Shown here one piece after another: positions 18,590 to 27,903 of a stretch of 64,000 bases of DNA. The notes beneath the pieces are model-generated. The model saw nothing but the letters and a program-made list of their open reading frames with translations, had not been told where the DNA came from and did not search any database. Origin of the DNA: Chitinophaga niastensis. GTDB taxonomy: Bacteria; Bacteroidota; Bacteroidia; Chitinophagales; Chitinophagaceae. A program made the translations under genes and the position numbers. The stretch is taken from contig NZ_PYAW01000001.1 of the NCBI RefSeq assembly GCF_003014755.1, positions 1,488,001 to 1,552,000 of the forward strand, given 5' to 3'. How positions within the stretch are numbered: the stretch's first letter is position 1; every line of letters begins with the position of its first letter.

Positions 18590-20203
18590 ATGAAAAATAT
18601 AGTTCTCGGAATAACGCTACTCGGTCTGGCTACAACTTCTTGTAACAAGATGTTGAAAGAAGACGTAGTAACTAATGTGACTGATGCTTTCTACAATACT
18701 AAAAGCGGCTTTCAAACTGCTGTAACAGGGTCTTACGTGTCTATGCGCAATTTTTACAGCACAGAACGTGGTATGACGCTGACAGCACCAGGTACTGATA
18801 CTTATACCAATGGTTCTGATGGTAATTATAAATTTGCCAATCAATATACTGCCCAGCTGGATGGCCGCTATGATCACGTCAGAGAAGTATGGAACAGTTT
18901 CTATCAAACCATCAATACCTGCAATGTGGTGGTTGACAGGGCAGATAAAATTCCTGACCTTGATGATGCTACTAAAAAAACAGGTGTAGCAGAAGCTATG
19001 TTTTGCCGGGCGCATTATCATTTTGTGCTGATGGAATTATTTGGCGCCATACCCTTACGGCTACACGAAAACACACAAATCGTAACAACAGCTAACCGGG
19101 ATTCTGTTAGCTTAATTTATGATGCCGTTATCAATGACCTGCTGGCAGCAGAACAAAATCTTCCTGTAACGCAGTCTGATTGGGGCCGTGTCACCAAACC
19201 AGCTGCAGAGCATCTGCTTGCCCGTGTTTATCTTACCCGCGCTTCCTCGCCACAGGCACAGCCTACAGACTATGCCAACGCTGCAAAGTATGCTAACATG
19301 GTAATAAAAAACTATGGTTTTGCATTGCTACCGGACCCGGGCCAGATTTGGGCACAGGGTAAGGAAAATAATGCGGAAACCATCTGGGCAGTGCAGTATA
19401 CAACTGATCCGCTGTATAGTTCTGCGGATAATAATGCCTGCCGTTTTTTCCTGATGCAATATGATGTATTGGCCGGCATGAAGCGCGATCTGCCCAATGG
19501 CACGCCCTGGAAACGTTTCAGACCTACAAAGTTCCTGATTGATACCTTGTATAAAGACCGTACACATGATGTACGTTATGAGAAGTTTTTTACTACCACC
19601 TGGTTTACCAATGCGCCTACCGCTACGTTGAATATGGGGGATACTGCTATTTATCTTCCGGGTGTTGACGTTACGGATGCGCAGATAAAAAGTAAAAAAT
19701 ATTTACTGGTGCCGCCCCGTAATTACACAGAGAAATTATATCCTTCCCTGAATAAATTCCAGGATGCCCTGCGCCCGGATAATCAGGCTTCCGGCGTACG
19801 ACCTTTTATTGCTTTTCGACTCGCAGAAACTTACCTGATAGCAGCAGAAGCGCTGATGATGAGCGGCGACAAACCAGGTGCTGCTAACCTGGTAAATGTG
19901 GTACGTATCAGAGCTGCCCGTCCGGGTGCTACCCCGGCAGAAACGCAAGCTAACCAGGACGCTATGAAGGTGACTGCCAGTGATATGACAATTGATTTTA
20001 TCCTGGACGAAAGAGGCCGTGAGCTGATCGGAGAACAATTTGCCTGGTTTGATCTGAAACGTACCGGCAAATTGTTGGAAAGAGTACGGCTGCATAACCC
20101 GGAAGCAGCTGCGAATATTCTTCCGAAGCATATGCTTCGGCCTATTCCGCAGGATCAGATAGATCGTTCTTCCAATATATTTCTGCAGAATCCGGGATAT
20201 TGA
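18590..20203 (+). CDS. SusD/RagB-family nutrient-binding lipoprotein
   Basis: A 537-residue SusD homologue with a lipoprotein signal (LGLATTSC, Cys18). Typical features are the NVVVDRADKIP and FCRAHYHFVLMELFG TPR-like segments and a C-terminal LDERGRELIGEQFAWFDLKRTGKL motif of the SusD C-terminal domain. It caps the SusC barrel on the cell surface and captures the glycan. It starts 42 nt after susC, and both genes share an AACGTTATGAAAAA start context. The stop is followed 1 nt later by a large inverted repeat (20205-20480). Confidence 0.93.
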   Translation: MKNIVLGITLLGLATTSCNKMLKEDVVTNVTDAFYNTKSGFQTAVTGSYVSMRNFYSTERGMTLTAPGTDTYTNGSDGNYKFANQYTAQLDGRYDHVREVWNSFYQTINTCNVVVDRADKIPDLDDATKKTGVAEAMFCRAHYHFVLMELFGAIPLRLHENTQIVTTANRDSVSLIYDAVINDLLAAEQNLPVTQSDWGRVTKPAAEHLLARVYLTRASSPQAQPTDYANAAKYANMVIKNYGFALLPDPGQIWAQGKENNAETIWAVQYTTDPLYSSADNNACRFFLMQYDVLAGMKRDLPNGTPWKRFRPTKFLIDTLYKDRTHDVRYEKFFTTTWFTNAPTATLNMGDTAIYLPGVDVTDAQIKSKKYLLVPPRNYTEKLYPSLNKFQDALRPDNQASGVRPFIAFRLAETYLIAAEALMMSGDKPGAANLVNVVRIRAARPGATPAETQANQDAMKVTASDMTIDFILDERGRELIGEQFAWFDLKRTGKLLERVRLHNPEAAANILPKHMLRPIPQDQIDRSSNIFLQNPGY

Positions 20204-20204
20204 G

Positions 20205-20480
20205 TGTCAGAACTATGATTTTTATGATTAGTATGATTATCCTGATGAGCGAAGATCTCAGCGGGTATTGTCTGAACCAGGATTTTCAGGATTGAATGGA
20301 TTACCCTGATGGGCGTTATGTTATTTCGTTTGAAAGATATAAGCGAATATCTCCGCTAAGATCTTCGGCACCCATCATGATAATCCATTCAATCCTGAAA
20401 ATCCTGGTTCAGACAATACCCGCTGAGATCTTCGCTCATCAGGATAATCATACTAATCATAAAAAATCACAGTTCTGACA
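20205..20480. repeat. Large (about 100-bp arm) imperfect inverted repeat after susD
   Basis: The left arm starts at 20205, one base past the susD stop, and the right arm ends at 20480. Outer ends pair with one substitution and one 1-nt indel. The next 80 or so bases (words ATGATTAGTATGATTATCCTGATGAGCG, GGGTATTGTCTGAACCAGGATT, TTCAGGATTGAATGGATTA) pair perfectly, then pairing decays. This fills most of the 348-nt gap, and no gene is seen in it. It shares the GAACCAGGATT..GATTGAATGGATTACCCTGATGGG module with 34979-35352. Confidence 0.88.
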
Positions 20481-20551
20481 TACTTCGCTAAGATCAATTT
20501 CTTATCTTCATAGGCCTTTGTTAATTCTTAACGCTAAAAATATTTAATGCT

Positions 20552-21133
20552 ATGGCACAAAAGAAGATCTTACTACTTACAGGAGATTACGCGGAAGACT
20601 ATGAAACCATGGTTCCTTTCCAGATGCTGCAGATGATTGGCCATGATGTACATGCGGTATGCCCGGATAAAGCGGCCGGCGATAAAATAAAAACAGCGAT
20701 CCATGATTTTGAGGGAGATCAGACCTACAGTGAAAAGCCTGGTCATAGTTTTGTACTCAATGCCACTTTCAATGATGTGTCTGGCGCTGACTATGATGCG
20801 CTGGTGATTGCTGGTGGCCGTGCGCCGGAATACCTGCGTTTAAATAAGAATGTGCTGGAGCTGGTAAAACATTTTTTCACAGAAAATAAGCCGGTAGCCG
20901 CTGTTTGTCATGGTATTCAAATCCTTACAGCAGCAGACGTGGTACGCGGTAAAAAACTGACAGCTTATCCTGCGGTGGCGCCGGAAGTAACGGCTGCGGG
21001 TGGAACTTATGTTTCCGTAAACGTATATGAAGCAGTGGTAGATGGTAAACTGGTGACTGCACCAGCATGGCCTGCCCATCCACAATGGATAGCGGCTTTT
21101 TTACAGGTATTGGGAACAACTATTACGCTATAA
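20552..21133 (+). CDS. DJ-1/PfpI-family protein
   Basis: A 193-residue protein of the type 1 glutamine amidotransferase-like DJ-1/PfpI family. The nucleophile elbow AAVCHGIQ places the reactive Cys at 119 followed by His120, and the conserved acidic partner lies in the GDYAEDYE segment (about 11-18). Relatives act as intracellular proteases, glyoxalases or stress proteins, and the exact activity cannot be chosen from sequence. Length is complete. It is bounded upstream by the 20205-20480 repeat and downstream by the atpG promoter, so it is likely a single-gene unit. Confidence 0.88.
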   Translation: MAQKKILLLTGDYAEDYETMVPFQMLQMIGHDVHAVCPDKAAGDKIKTAIHDFEGDQTYSEKPGHSFVLNATFNDVSGADYDALVIAGGRAPEYLRLNKNVLELVKHFFTENKPVAAVCHGIQILTAADVVRGKKLTAYPAVAPEVTAAGGTYVSVNVYEAVVDGKLVTAPAWPAHPQWIAAFLQVLGTTITL

Positions 21134-21200
21134 TTTTTATATATCTGTAAATAATTGATTTATATAGATATAAAGAAACTTTAAATTATCTCTCTACGGA

Positions 21201-21232
21201 TTTTCAAATTAAACTGTCATTGCTTACCTTTG
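21201..21232 (+). promoter_or_regulatory. Promoter for atpG
   Basis: TACCTTTG at 21225-21232 fits TAnnTTTG exactly. The -33 region at about 21201-21205 is TTTTC, a weak match to TTTG. The expected transcript has a leader of about 60 nt before the ATG at 21302. Confidence 0.5.
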
Positions 21233-21301
21233 CAGCCAAATTCAGGGGGGGATTCCTGTATTTTAGCATTGATATTCGTAATTCGTAATTGATTTTTACA
21301 T

Positions 21302-22186
21302 ATGTCCGGACAGCTTAAAGAAGTTCGTAACCGAATCAAATCTATTCAATCTGGTCAGCAGATCACTAAAGCCATGAAAATGGTGAGTGCTGCTAAATTA
21401 AGACGTGCACAGGATGCTATCATGCTGATGCGCCCTTATGCGGTGAAACTCCAGGAAATGTTACAGAATATTGTCTCCAACAGTGAAGACAATATCGACA
21501 CTCCGCTGGCTGCACAACGTCAGGTTGAAAAAGTACTGATCGTGGTAATTACTTCAGACAGGGGCTTATGTGGCGCCTTCAACTCCAATCTGATCAAAAC
21601 GGCTAAACGCGTTATCCGCGAAAAGTATGCTGAACAGTTTGAGAAAGGTAATGTAGAAATACTGCCGGTAGGTAAAAAAGGCTACGAACACTTCTTACAG
21701 AATGGTTATAAAGTAAACGATAAATTCTGGCAGATCTTCGCCAACCTTACTTTTGAACACGTGAAAGAAGCAGCAGGACTAGCCATGAACGGATTTGTTG
21801 ATGGTACTTACGATGCAGTTGAAATTATCTACAGCGAATTTAAAAACGCAGCTACCCAGATCTTCGTATCTGAGCAGTTCCTGCCTATCGCGAAGGTAGA
21901 AAGCAAGGATAAGAGTGGTATGAAAGCGGACTTCATTTTTGAGCCGGAAAAAGATACCCTGATTACAGAACTGATGCCTAAGATCCTGAACACACAGTTC
22001 TTCAAAGCCATCCTGGATTCTCATGCTTCCGAGCATGGTGCCCGTATGACTGCGATGGATAAGGCTACAGAAAACGCCAGCGAAATGCTGCGTTCCCTGA
22101 AAATTTCTTACAACCGTGCCCGTCAGGCTGCGATTACTACAGAACTGACAGAAATTGTGAGCGGTGCAGCAGCATTGGCTAATTAA
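21302..22186 (+). CDS. atpG: F1 ATP synthase gamma subunit
   Basis: A 294-residue complete AtpG. The N-terminal helix SGQLKEVRNRIKSIQSGQQI-TKAMKMVSAAKLRRA and the C-terminal helix MTAMDKATENASEML..YNRARQAAITTELTEIVSGAAAL are the two halves of the rotor coiled coil. A central Rossmann-like domain includes VVITSDRGLCGAFNSN. It forms the central stalk that couples the F0 ring to the catalytic alpha3beta3 hexamer. Oddly, no other ATP synthase gene is next to it: DJ-1/PfpI lies upstream and scpB downstream. It has its own promoter and its own terminator (22244-22279), so it is expressed separately from the rest of the complex. Confidence 0.95.
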   Translation: MSGQLKEVRNRIKSIQSGQQITKAMKMVSAAKLRRAQDAIMLMRPYAVKLQEMLQNIVSNSEDNIDTPLAAQRQVEKVLIVVITSDRGLCGAFNSNLIKTAKRVIREKYAEQFEKGNVEILPVGKKGYEHFLQNGYKVNDKFWQIFANLTFEHVKEAAGLAMNGFVDGTYDAVEIIYSEFKNAATQIFVSEQFLPIAKVESKDKSGMKADFIFEPEKDTLITELMPKILNTQFFKAILDSHASEHGARMTAMDKATENASEMLRSLKISYNRARQAAITTELTEIVSGAAALAN

Positions 22187-22243
22187 GCATTGTAAGTAAC
22201 TTTTTCGCACTAAGTCAACAACTGAATTATATTTTCAGATTAG

Positions 22244-22279
22244 GGTCAAAGACTGTATTTTCGGTCTTTGACCTTTTTT
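22244..22279 (+). terminator. Terminator after atpG
   Basis: 10-bp perfect stem GGTCAAAGAC/GTCTTTGACC, 10-nt loop, then six T. It separates atpG from scpB. Confidence 0.85.
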
Positions 22280-22302
22280 GTAAGCCACACTCCAGTTAAC
22301 GT

Positions 22303-23412
22303 ATGGAAATATCACAGATCATCCCGCACGTGGAAGCATTGATTTTTGCAGCCGACAGGCCATTACCCCTGTTGGAAATAGTGGATCTACTGAATAATGC
22401 ACTGGCCTTTCTGGAAGACCGCACTAACCTGGACCAGGTAGAGGCAGCCATGGAAGCCATCAAAGAGAAATATAGCTCAGAGTTTTATTCTTTTGAAGTA
22501 CGCAGCAGTGGAGGTGGTTATCAGTTCCTGACCAAAAAAGAATATTATCAGACAGTAGCCCAACTCAATGGTGATAAATTCCTCAAACGTTTATCTACCG
22601 CAGCTTTGGAAACGCTGGCTATCATCGCTTACCGGCAGCCTATTTCCAAGGGTGAAATTGAATATATCCGTGGCGTGAGTACAGACTATTCCATTCAGAA
22701 ACTCCTGGAAAAAGAACTGATTGTGATTACCGGCCGTAGTGAAGATCAGCCCGGAAAGCCTCTGCTATACGCGGTTTCCCGTGCTTTCATGGATTACTTC
22801 GGCATCAATTCAGCAGCAGATCTGCCCAAACTCAAAGAACTCTTTGATGAAGATCTGGTGCAACCTACCCTCATCAACGACGAAACAGCTACCATCGGTC
22901 GTGGTGAGCATAGTGCTCCTGCTACTGATACTGAAAATGCGCTTACCATGATGGTGTCTGAAGAAGGCGAATTGCTGGACCCCGATCATAAGCTTGATAC
23001 GGTTGAATCATCCGCCTATGGCTTGCCCGAAGAAGAAGAAGAAGAGCAGCCTGCCTCAGAAGATGAAGATGTGGAACCGGATGACGAAATAGTTCGCTTT
23101 GAAGATATTATAGAAGCAGCAAACGAAGATACGGAAGCGGGAGAAAGTGAAACGGAAGCCACAACGCTACCTGATGCCAGTGAAGAAGAAGCTACCACTA
23201 AGGAAGAAGAGGAAGAGCCGGTGAAAGAAGCCTATCCGGCTGGTGATGAAGACCCGGACGGTATGGTAGAAGATGCACTGATGGGTAAAACGGAAGAAGG
23301 TGATGATGAAGACGATGAAGACGATGAAGACGATGAAGACGATGAAGACGATGAAGACGATGAAGACGATGAAGAAAACAGCAACGACGAAGATACTTCT
23401 AAAACTAAATAA
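22303..23412 (+). CDS. scpB: Segregation and condensation protein B with long acidic tail
   Basis: A 369-residue ScpB. The two winged-helix domains occupy about 1-180 (LEALIFAADRPL, AALETLAIIAYRQPISKGEIEYIRGV, LLEKELIVITGRSEDQPGKPLLY, YFGINS). ScpB pairs with ScpA on the SMC ATPase in the condensin that organises and segregates the chromosome. The remaining half (about 185-369) is extremely rich in Glu and Asp and ends in a DDE repeat encoded by a 9-bp minisatellite. Such a tail is longer than in most ScpB proteins (typically near 200 residues). It may act as a nucleic-acid mimic or disordered regulator (inference). scpA is not adjacent. Confidence 0.93.
   Translation: MEISQIIPHVEALIFAADRPLPLLEIVDLLNNALAFLEDRTNLDQVEAAMEAIKEKYSSEFYSFEVRSSGGGYQFLTKKEYYQTVAQLNGDKFLKRLSTAALETLAIIAYRQPISKGEIEYIRGVSTDYSIQKLLEKELIVITGRSEDQPGKPLLYAVSRAFMDYFGINSAADLPKLKELFDEDLVQPTLINDETATIGRGEHSAPATDTENALTMMVSEEGELLDPDHKLDTVESSAYGLPEEEEEEQPASEDEDVEPDDEIVRFEDIIEAANEDTEAGESETEATTLPDASEEEATTKEEEEEPVKEAYPAGDEDPDGMVEDALMGKTEEGDDEDDEDDEDDEDDEDDEDDEDDEENSNDEDTSKTK
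23305..23376 (+). repeat. 9-bp coding minisatellite in scpB
   Basis: Seven exact copies of GATGAAGAC (23305-23367) and one imperfect copy, in frame, encoding a run of Asp-Glu-Asp. Copy number changes would keep the frame and only alter tail length. Confidence 0.9.
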
Positions 23413-23445
23413 TAAAAGGGCCGGCAATTTGCCGGCCCTTTTATT
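23411..23445. terminator. Bidirectional terminator between scpB and pnp
   Basis: 15-bp perfect stem AATAAAAGGGCCGGC/GCCGGCCCTTTTATT with a 5-nt loop. The A-run and T-run flanks serve both strands, as expected between convergent genes. Confidence 0.9.
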
Positions 23446-23452
23446 ATTTAGT

Positions 23453-24274
23453 TTACAACCCTGCTATCACGCCTGCGAATACACTGCTTAATAATTTATC
23501 CGCTTTACCGGCAACTGCAATAATTTCTTCAATAGATACCGGGTGCAGGTTATCAGGATCACATTCATCTGTTACTACAGAAACCGCTGCACAAGGGAGT
23601 TGCAGCTGATTAGCCACAATTACCTCCGGTACGGTGCTCATTCCTACCAGGTCTGCACCCATCATACGAAGGAAACGATATTCTGCCCTGGTTTCCAGGT
23701 TAGGTCCCATAACGGATACGTATACACCGGATTTTAACGGCGCCCCCAGCGCAGTAGCTACGGCCTGTAATTTCTCACCCAGCGCCGGATTGTACGGACA
23801 GCTCATATCCGGGAAACGGGGGCCGTAAGCGGCTGAATTAAGGCCACGCAGTGGATTCTCCGGCTGCATATTGATATGATCTTCCAGCAAAATGAGGTCA
23901 CCCTTTTTATAGGAAGGATTCATACCACCGGCAGCATTACTGAGCAGGAGTTGTTCAATGCCCAGGGCTTTCATGACACGTATCGGAAAAGTTATTTGCT
24001 GCATGGTATAACCTTCATAATAATGAAAACGGCCCTGCATGGCTATAACCGGTGTATTACCAATATGTCCCAATATGAGATTGCCTTTATGGAATTCTAC
24101 AGTGGATTCAGGAAAATGTGGTATTTGCTGATACGGAATGGTATGCGCTATTTTAAGGTGGTTTACCAGTTCTCCCAGGCCGGTTCCCAGTACTACGCCT
24201 ACACGTGGCTGCTCAAAGGGAAAGGATTGCAGATAGGTAGTAGCTGTAGCTATTTGTTGAAGTAACAGATCCAT
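23453..24274 (-). CDS. Purine-nucleoside phosphorylase
   Basis: A 273-residue type I PNP (trimeric family). Motifs: phosphate-binding VVLGTGLGEL near the N-terminus, GRFHYYEGY, LLLSNAAGGMNPSYKKGDLILLEDHIN, VGMSTVPEVIVANQL and VVTDECDPDNL. The reaction is phosphorolysis of inosine or guanosine to base and ribose-1-phosphate in the cytosol. The start MDLLLQQI at 24274 is preferred because an upstream Met at 24316 would overlap the SDR gene by 20 nt and adds no conserved residues. It is the last gene of a leftward set (DUF1080, SDR, PNP). Confidence 0.92.
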   Translation of the reverse strand: MDLLLQQIATATTYLQSFPFEQPRVGVVLGTGLGELVNHLKIAHTIPYQQIPHFPESTVEFHKGNLILGHIGNTPVIAMQGRFHYYEGYTMQQITFPIRVMKALGIEQLLLSNAAGGMNPSYKKGDLILLEDHINMQPENPLRGLNSAAYGPRFPDMSCPYNPALGEKLQAVATALGAPLKSGVYVSVMGPNLETRAEYRFLRMMGADLVGMSTVPEVIVANQLQLPCAAVSVVTDECDPDNLHPVSIEEIIAVAGKADKLLSSVFAGVIAGL

Positions 24275-24296
24275 ACATTGTTGAATTTGCTGCAAA

Positions 24297-25085
24297 TTAA
24301 TTCCCTTTGCGCGCAATCACATAAAACAAGGGTGGAAAATATCTTTTAAACCATAAGAGTAATCTTTCTTCCCTGGCTACCAGCACTAATTTTTTTCGTT
24401 TATGCATGGCCTTTAGGATACGTTTTGCACAAACGGTTACTGGTATGCCTTTGGCCTGACCAGGATCCATTTTTCCATATGGCTCGCCGCTGGCGGTGAT
24501 GGCGGAATAGGTAATTGGTGTATGAATACGGCCCGGACACACCAGCGTGGTGTATAAATGCGGAATGGGCTGCTCTGTTTGCAGGGTTTCAAAATACCCT
24601 TGCAGGGCATGTTTGGCAGCATTATAACCGGAACGCCAGGGATAACCCATCAGGCCGGCCATGCTGCTGATCACAATGATCTGGCCGGACTGCTGCTCTC
24701 TGAAATGCGGCAGCAGGGCTTTGGTTAGCATTACCGGACCAAAAAAGTTGACCTCCATGAGCTGCCTTACAGCAGCAACGGGCGTATCAATGAGTTTGGA
24801 ACGTTGTGTTACACCGGCATTATTGACCAGCACATCTATCTTCCCAAAAAAAAGTAATGCATGCTGAGCGCCTTCATTTACCTGGGTTTCATCGGTTACA
24901 TCCATTACCAGGATCTCGCAATGAGGGGTATACTGCAGGCACTCGTTGCGCACACTTTCCAGGGCGGCCTGGTTGCGGGCAGCAAGTATAAGTCTGGCTT
25001 TTTCTTTTGCCAGTAAAAGTGCCAGCTCATGGCCTATACCAGAGCTGGCGCCTGTAATGAGAATAACTTTATCTGTAAAAGACAT
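24297..25085 (-). CDS. SDR family oxidoreductase
   Basis: A 262-residue classical short-chain dehydrogenase/reductase. It has the cofactor motif TGASSGIG (11-18), VLVNNAGV, and the catalytic set SSMAGLMGYPWRSGYNAAK containing Ser, Tyr and Lys. The C-terminal part carries a basic, hydrophobic stretch (KKLVLVAREERLLLWFKRYFPPLFYVI) that may associate with membrane, as in DltE/SadH-like SDRs acting on lipids. The substrate is unknown. It starts 25 nt after the DUF1080 gene and ends 22 nt before pnp, consistent with one transcript. Confidence 0.88.
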   Translation of the reverse strand: MSFTDKVILITGASSGIGHELALLLAKEKARLILAARNQAALESVRNECLQYTPHCEILVMDVTDETQVNEGAQHALLFFGKIDVLVNNAGVTQRSKLIDTPVAAVRQLMEVNFFGPVMLTKALLPHFREQQSGQIIVISSMAGLMGYPWRSGYNAAKHALQGYFETLQTEQPIPHLYTTLVCPGRIHTPITYSAITASGEPYGKMDPGQAKGIPVTVCAKRILKAMHKRKKLVLVAREERLLLWFKRYFPPLFYVIARKGN

Positions 25086-25110
25086 CCTTAAAAATAATCA
25101 TTAAAAGGCA

Positions 25111-25725
25111 TTATGATTTAACCGGTACCAGTTTGATGTTTTTCCACCTGACTTTAATGCCGCCGCCAGCGTGAATTTGCAGTGCTATCTGGCCATTTGC
25201 TGCACCTATTTTATCGTCTTTCAGGGTAATCATTTCATGACCATTAAGCCAGGTAGTTACGCTATCGCCTACTACACGCACTTTCATCGTATTCCATTCA
25301 CCCATTTTCAGGTATTGCTCTTTTTCTTTAGCTGGTTGTATCAGCCATCCGCGGCCATAAGACTCGTAGATACCGCCGGTATGTAAACCAGGAGGTGCTA
25401 CTTCTGCCTGCCAGCCGGTGATTTTGGTGCCCTCCAGCGAAGAGTGAAAAAACACGCCACTGTTGCCATTGGCTTCCTGTTTGAATTGTACGGTGAGTTC
25501 AAAATCCTTGTATTGATTGTCGGTGCCCAGGTAGCCGTATTCTTTATCGGGGCCGCTTTCACATATTAATTCACCTTTCTCCACGTACCATTTTTCGGTA
25601 CCGTAGATTTTCCATCCATCGAGGTTCTTTCCATTGAATAATGATTGTGCCTTTTGAGCAAATGCGCTACCGGTACCCAGTATGAGGGTGGTACCTAACA
25701 GAAATTTAAACATGGTTTTTTTCAT
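25111..25725 (-). CDS. Secreted single-domain DUF1080 protein
   Basis: A 204-residue exported protein (signal ending about FAQKAQ) with one DUF1080 domain: SLFNGKNLDGWKIYG, DFELTVQFKQEANGNSGVFFHS, LHTGGIYESYGRGW, GEWNTMKVRVVGDSVTTWLNG. Its predicted role is as in the tandem DUF1080 protein at 13904: periplasmic hydrolysis or binding of 3-keto glycosides. It heads a leftward set with an SDR and pnp, a mixed neighbourhood that gives little functional guidance. No LacI-type operator was seen upstream. Confidence 0.87.
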   Translation of the reverse strand: MKKTMFKFLLGTTLILGTGSAFAQKAQSLFNGKNLDGWKIYGTEKWYVEKGELICESGPDKEYGYLGTDNQYKDFELTVQFKQEANGNSGVFFHSSLEGTKITGWQAEVAPPGLHTGGIYESYGRGWLIQPAKEKEQYLKMGEWNTMKVRVVGDSVTTWLNGHEMITLKDDKIGAANGQIALQIHAGGGIKVRWKNIKLVPVKS

Positions 25726-25785
25726 AACACGGAGAGAAATTTATTGAGTTACAAATTTGTTGCGTGAAAACAACAATTGACCTAT

Positions 25786-25816
25786 AAAAAAAGTCCCCTG
25801 GTAAAACCAGAGGACT
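25786..25816 (-). terminator. Terminator of rny
   Basis: 11-bp stem (25792-25802 with 25806-25816, one G-T pair), 3-nt loop. On the minus strand it is followed by a T7 run. Confidence 0.85.
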
Positions 25817-25856
25817 CCAATATAATGTCAAAATTCTATATTTCTATGCCTGAAAA

Positions 25857-27422
25857 TTATCTCGCAATGTTTACGGCTCTCTTTTCACGGATCACCGTTA
25901 CTTTGATCTGACCGGGATATTGCATTTCAGTTTGGATCTTATTGGCAATTTCAAATGACAAACGATCTGCGTCGCCATCAGAAACTTTATCACTTTCTAC
26001 AATGATACGCAACTCTCTACCAGCCTGGATAGCGTAAGCCTTTTCCACACCTTCATGTGCCAGGGCCAGATTTTCCAGATCTTTAATACGTTGCAGGTAG
26101 CTCTGCATAATTTCGCGGCGTGCACCAGGACGTGCACCACTGATCGCATCACAAGCCTGTACGATGGGAGAAATAACGTACTGCATTTCCATTTCATCAT
26201 GGTGCGCACCAATAGCATTTACTACCGCTGCGTGTTCACCATATTTCTCTGCGAGTTTAGCACCAAGGAGGGCGTGGCTCAATTCAGTTTCTTCATCAGG
26301 TACTTTACCAATATCATGCAGTAAACCTGCACGTTTGGCCAGCTTTGGATTTAAGCCCAGCTCAGCAGCCATCACAGCGCAAAGGTTAGCTGTTTCTTTG
26401 GAGTGCATGAGCAGGTTTTGTCCGTAGGAAGAGCGGAAACGCATCTTACCTACCAAACGTACCAGTTCTTTATGCAGGCCATGGATACCCAGTTCTATCA
26501 CGGTTCTCTCACCGATGTCCATTACCTGTTCTTCCAGTTGTTTCTTGGTTTTTTCTACTACTTCTTCGATACGGGCAGGGTGGATACGTCCATCCTGTAC
26601 GAGGCGTTGCAGCGATAAACGTGCAATTTCACGGCGTAATGGGTCGAAAGAAGACAATACTATTGCTTCAGGGGTGTCATCAACAATCAGATCCACACCG
26701 GTAGCCGCTTCAATGGCACGGATGTTACGGCCTTCACGACCAATGATCTGACCTTTAATTTCATCACTTTCCAGGGTAAATACGGTGATGGTATTTTCAA
26801 TGGTTTGTTCAGCAGCTGTACGCTGAATAGATTGTATGATGATTTTTTTGGCTTCTTTATTTGCTTTTGCTTTGGCGTCTTCGATGATTTCCTGGATGTG
26901 AGAAAGGGCCTGTGAGCGGGCTTCTTCTTTCAAACTCTCTACCAGCTGATGTTTGGCCTCTTCGGCGGTTAAACCGGCTACTTTTTCGAGGCGGCGGATA
27001 TGCTCTTCCTGGTGTTTTTCCAGTTCGGTACGCTTAATGGTTACCAGTTCCATCTGGCGGTTCAGCGTTTCCTTGATGGCATCATTTTCGTTTAATTGTT
27101 TCTGGAGTTGCTCATTCTTCTGGTTAATACCCTGTTCTTTCTGTTTTATCCGGTTTTCTGATTCGCCCAGTTTCTGGTTACGTTGCAGTACATCCTTTTC
27201 GTACTCGCTCTTTAATTGCAGGTATTTTTCCTTAGCCTCCAGTAACTTGTCTTTCTTCAGGTTCTCTGCACTGATTTGTGCCTCTGCGATGATTTTTTTA
27301 GCCTGTGTCTCAGCTTCATCTATCTTATGCTGTGTATTTTTGGCAAAAATCACCTTACCTAGCACAATCCCAATGATCAATGCTACTACTGCAGCTATTG
27401 TCGTGATAAGTGTAACATCCAT
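25857..27422 (-). CDS. rny: Ribonuclease Y
   Basis: A 521-residue RNase Y. An N-terminal membrane helix (about 5-26, [20 protein letters not shown]) is followed by a long charged coiled coil (about 30-200), a KH domain ([17 protein letters not shown], about 225-245) and an HD domain with LLHDIGKV and GAHHDE. It makes endonucleolytic cuts that start mRNA decay at the membrane. Length is normal. It lies 171 nt downstream of zapA on the same strand, so it may be read from the pheT-zapA transcript or from a promoter in the gap. A strong terminator follows. Confidence 0.95.
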   Translation of the reverse strand: MDVTLITTIAAVVALIIGIVLGKVIFAKNTQHKIDEAETQAKKIIAEAQISAENLKKDKLLEAKEKYLQLKSEYEKDVLQRNQKLGESENRIKQKEQGINQKNEQLQKQLNENDAIKETLNRQMELVTIKRTELEKHQEEHIRRLEKVAGLTAEEAKHQLVESLKEEARSQALSHIQEIIEDAKAKANKEAKKIIIQSIQRTAAEQTIENTITVFTLESDEIKGQIIGREGRNIRAIEAATGVDLIVDDTPEAIVLSSFDPLRREIARLSLQRLVQDGRIHPARIEEVVEKTKKQLEEQVMDIGERTVIELGIHGLHKELVRLVGKMRFRSSYGQNLLMHSKETANLCAVMAAELGLNPKLAKRAGLLHDIGKVPDEETELSHALLGAKLAEKYGEHAAVVNAIGAHHDEMEMQYVISPIVQACDAISGARPGARREIMQSYLQRIKDLENLALAHEGVEKAYAIQAGRELRIIVESDKVSDGDADRLSFEIANKIQTEMQYPGQIKVTVIREKRAVNIAR

Positions 27423-27593
27423 ATGAATTATTTATACTTGATTTATGTAGTATTCTCATACCCAGGTTGCTGCTAAAACACAACAGGGGCGAGAACTGAC
27501 CCGCGAAAATACAAAAAAATAGCAGTTAAAGCGTCTTTGATACGTGATAATTAGCCAATTAGCTAATTCATTGTTTAGCAAGGGGTAAGGTAA

Positions 27594-27887
27594 CTAACCC
27601 AATGCCTGGTTGATGATTTCTTCCAGCTTTTCGAGCTTCTCCTGCAAAAAGGGCGCAGTGATAGCCTGTGCCTTGCCGCCGCTGGTAACAGGGTGAGTAG
27701 CGTACATAATGAGGGCCATAGCAATATAATCCTGCTGGTCTTTGCCAGCATAAGAAGTCTTAAAATCCACGATCTTCTCATTCACTTCTTTCATAATACG
27801 TCGTACTTCTTCCTCTTCTTCCGGTTTGATCTTGATCCGGTAAGAGCGATCTGATACGACTATGTTAATAGGAATGAGTAGTTCCAT
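27594..27887 (-). CDS. zapA: Cell division protein ZapA
   Basis: A 97-residue ZapA family protein. The N-terminal beta/loop part NIVVSDRSYRIKIKPEEEEEVRRIMKEVNEKI is followed by a C-terminal helix suited to coiled-coil dimer and tetramer formation (QEKLEKLEEIINQAL). ZapA binds FtsZ and promotes Z-ring bundling at mid-cell. It begins 16 nt after the coiled-coil protein gene. The order pheT, coiled-coil protein, zapA, rny is one I recall from several Bacteroidota genomes. Confidence 0.88.
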   Translation of the reverse strand: MELLIPINIVVSDRSYRIKIKPEEEEEVRRIMKEVNEKIVDFKTSYAGKDQQDYIAMALIMYATHPVTSGGKAQAITAPFLQEKLEKLEEIINQALG

Positions 27888-27903
27888 GATGTATAATTTT
27901 TTA

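Noticed and set aside
23305..23376. Possible CRISPR-like repeat
   Set aside because: Units are 9 bp, contiguous, have no spacers and are in frame with scpB. They are a coding minisatellite.
23167..23427. Minus-strand frame with IVF-VFI repeats opposite scpB
   Set aside because: It is the antisense reading of the 9-bp acidic repeat, not a membrane protein.
27423..27593. 6S RNA in the gap next to zapA, as in Enterobacteria
   Set aside because: The 171-nt gap has no clear bubble-and-stem architecture or terminal T-run. It contains only a short AATTAGCTAATT palindrome and a possible rny leader.
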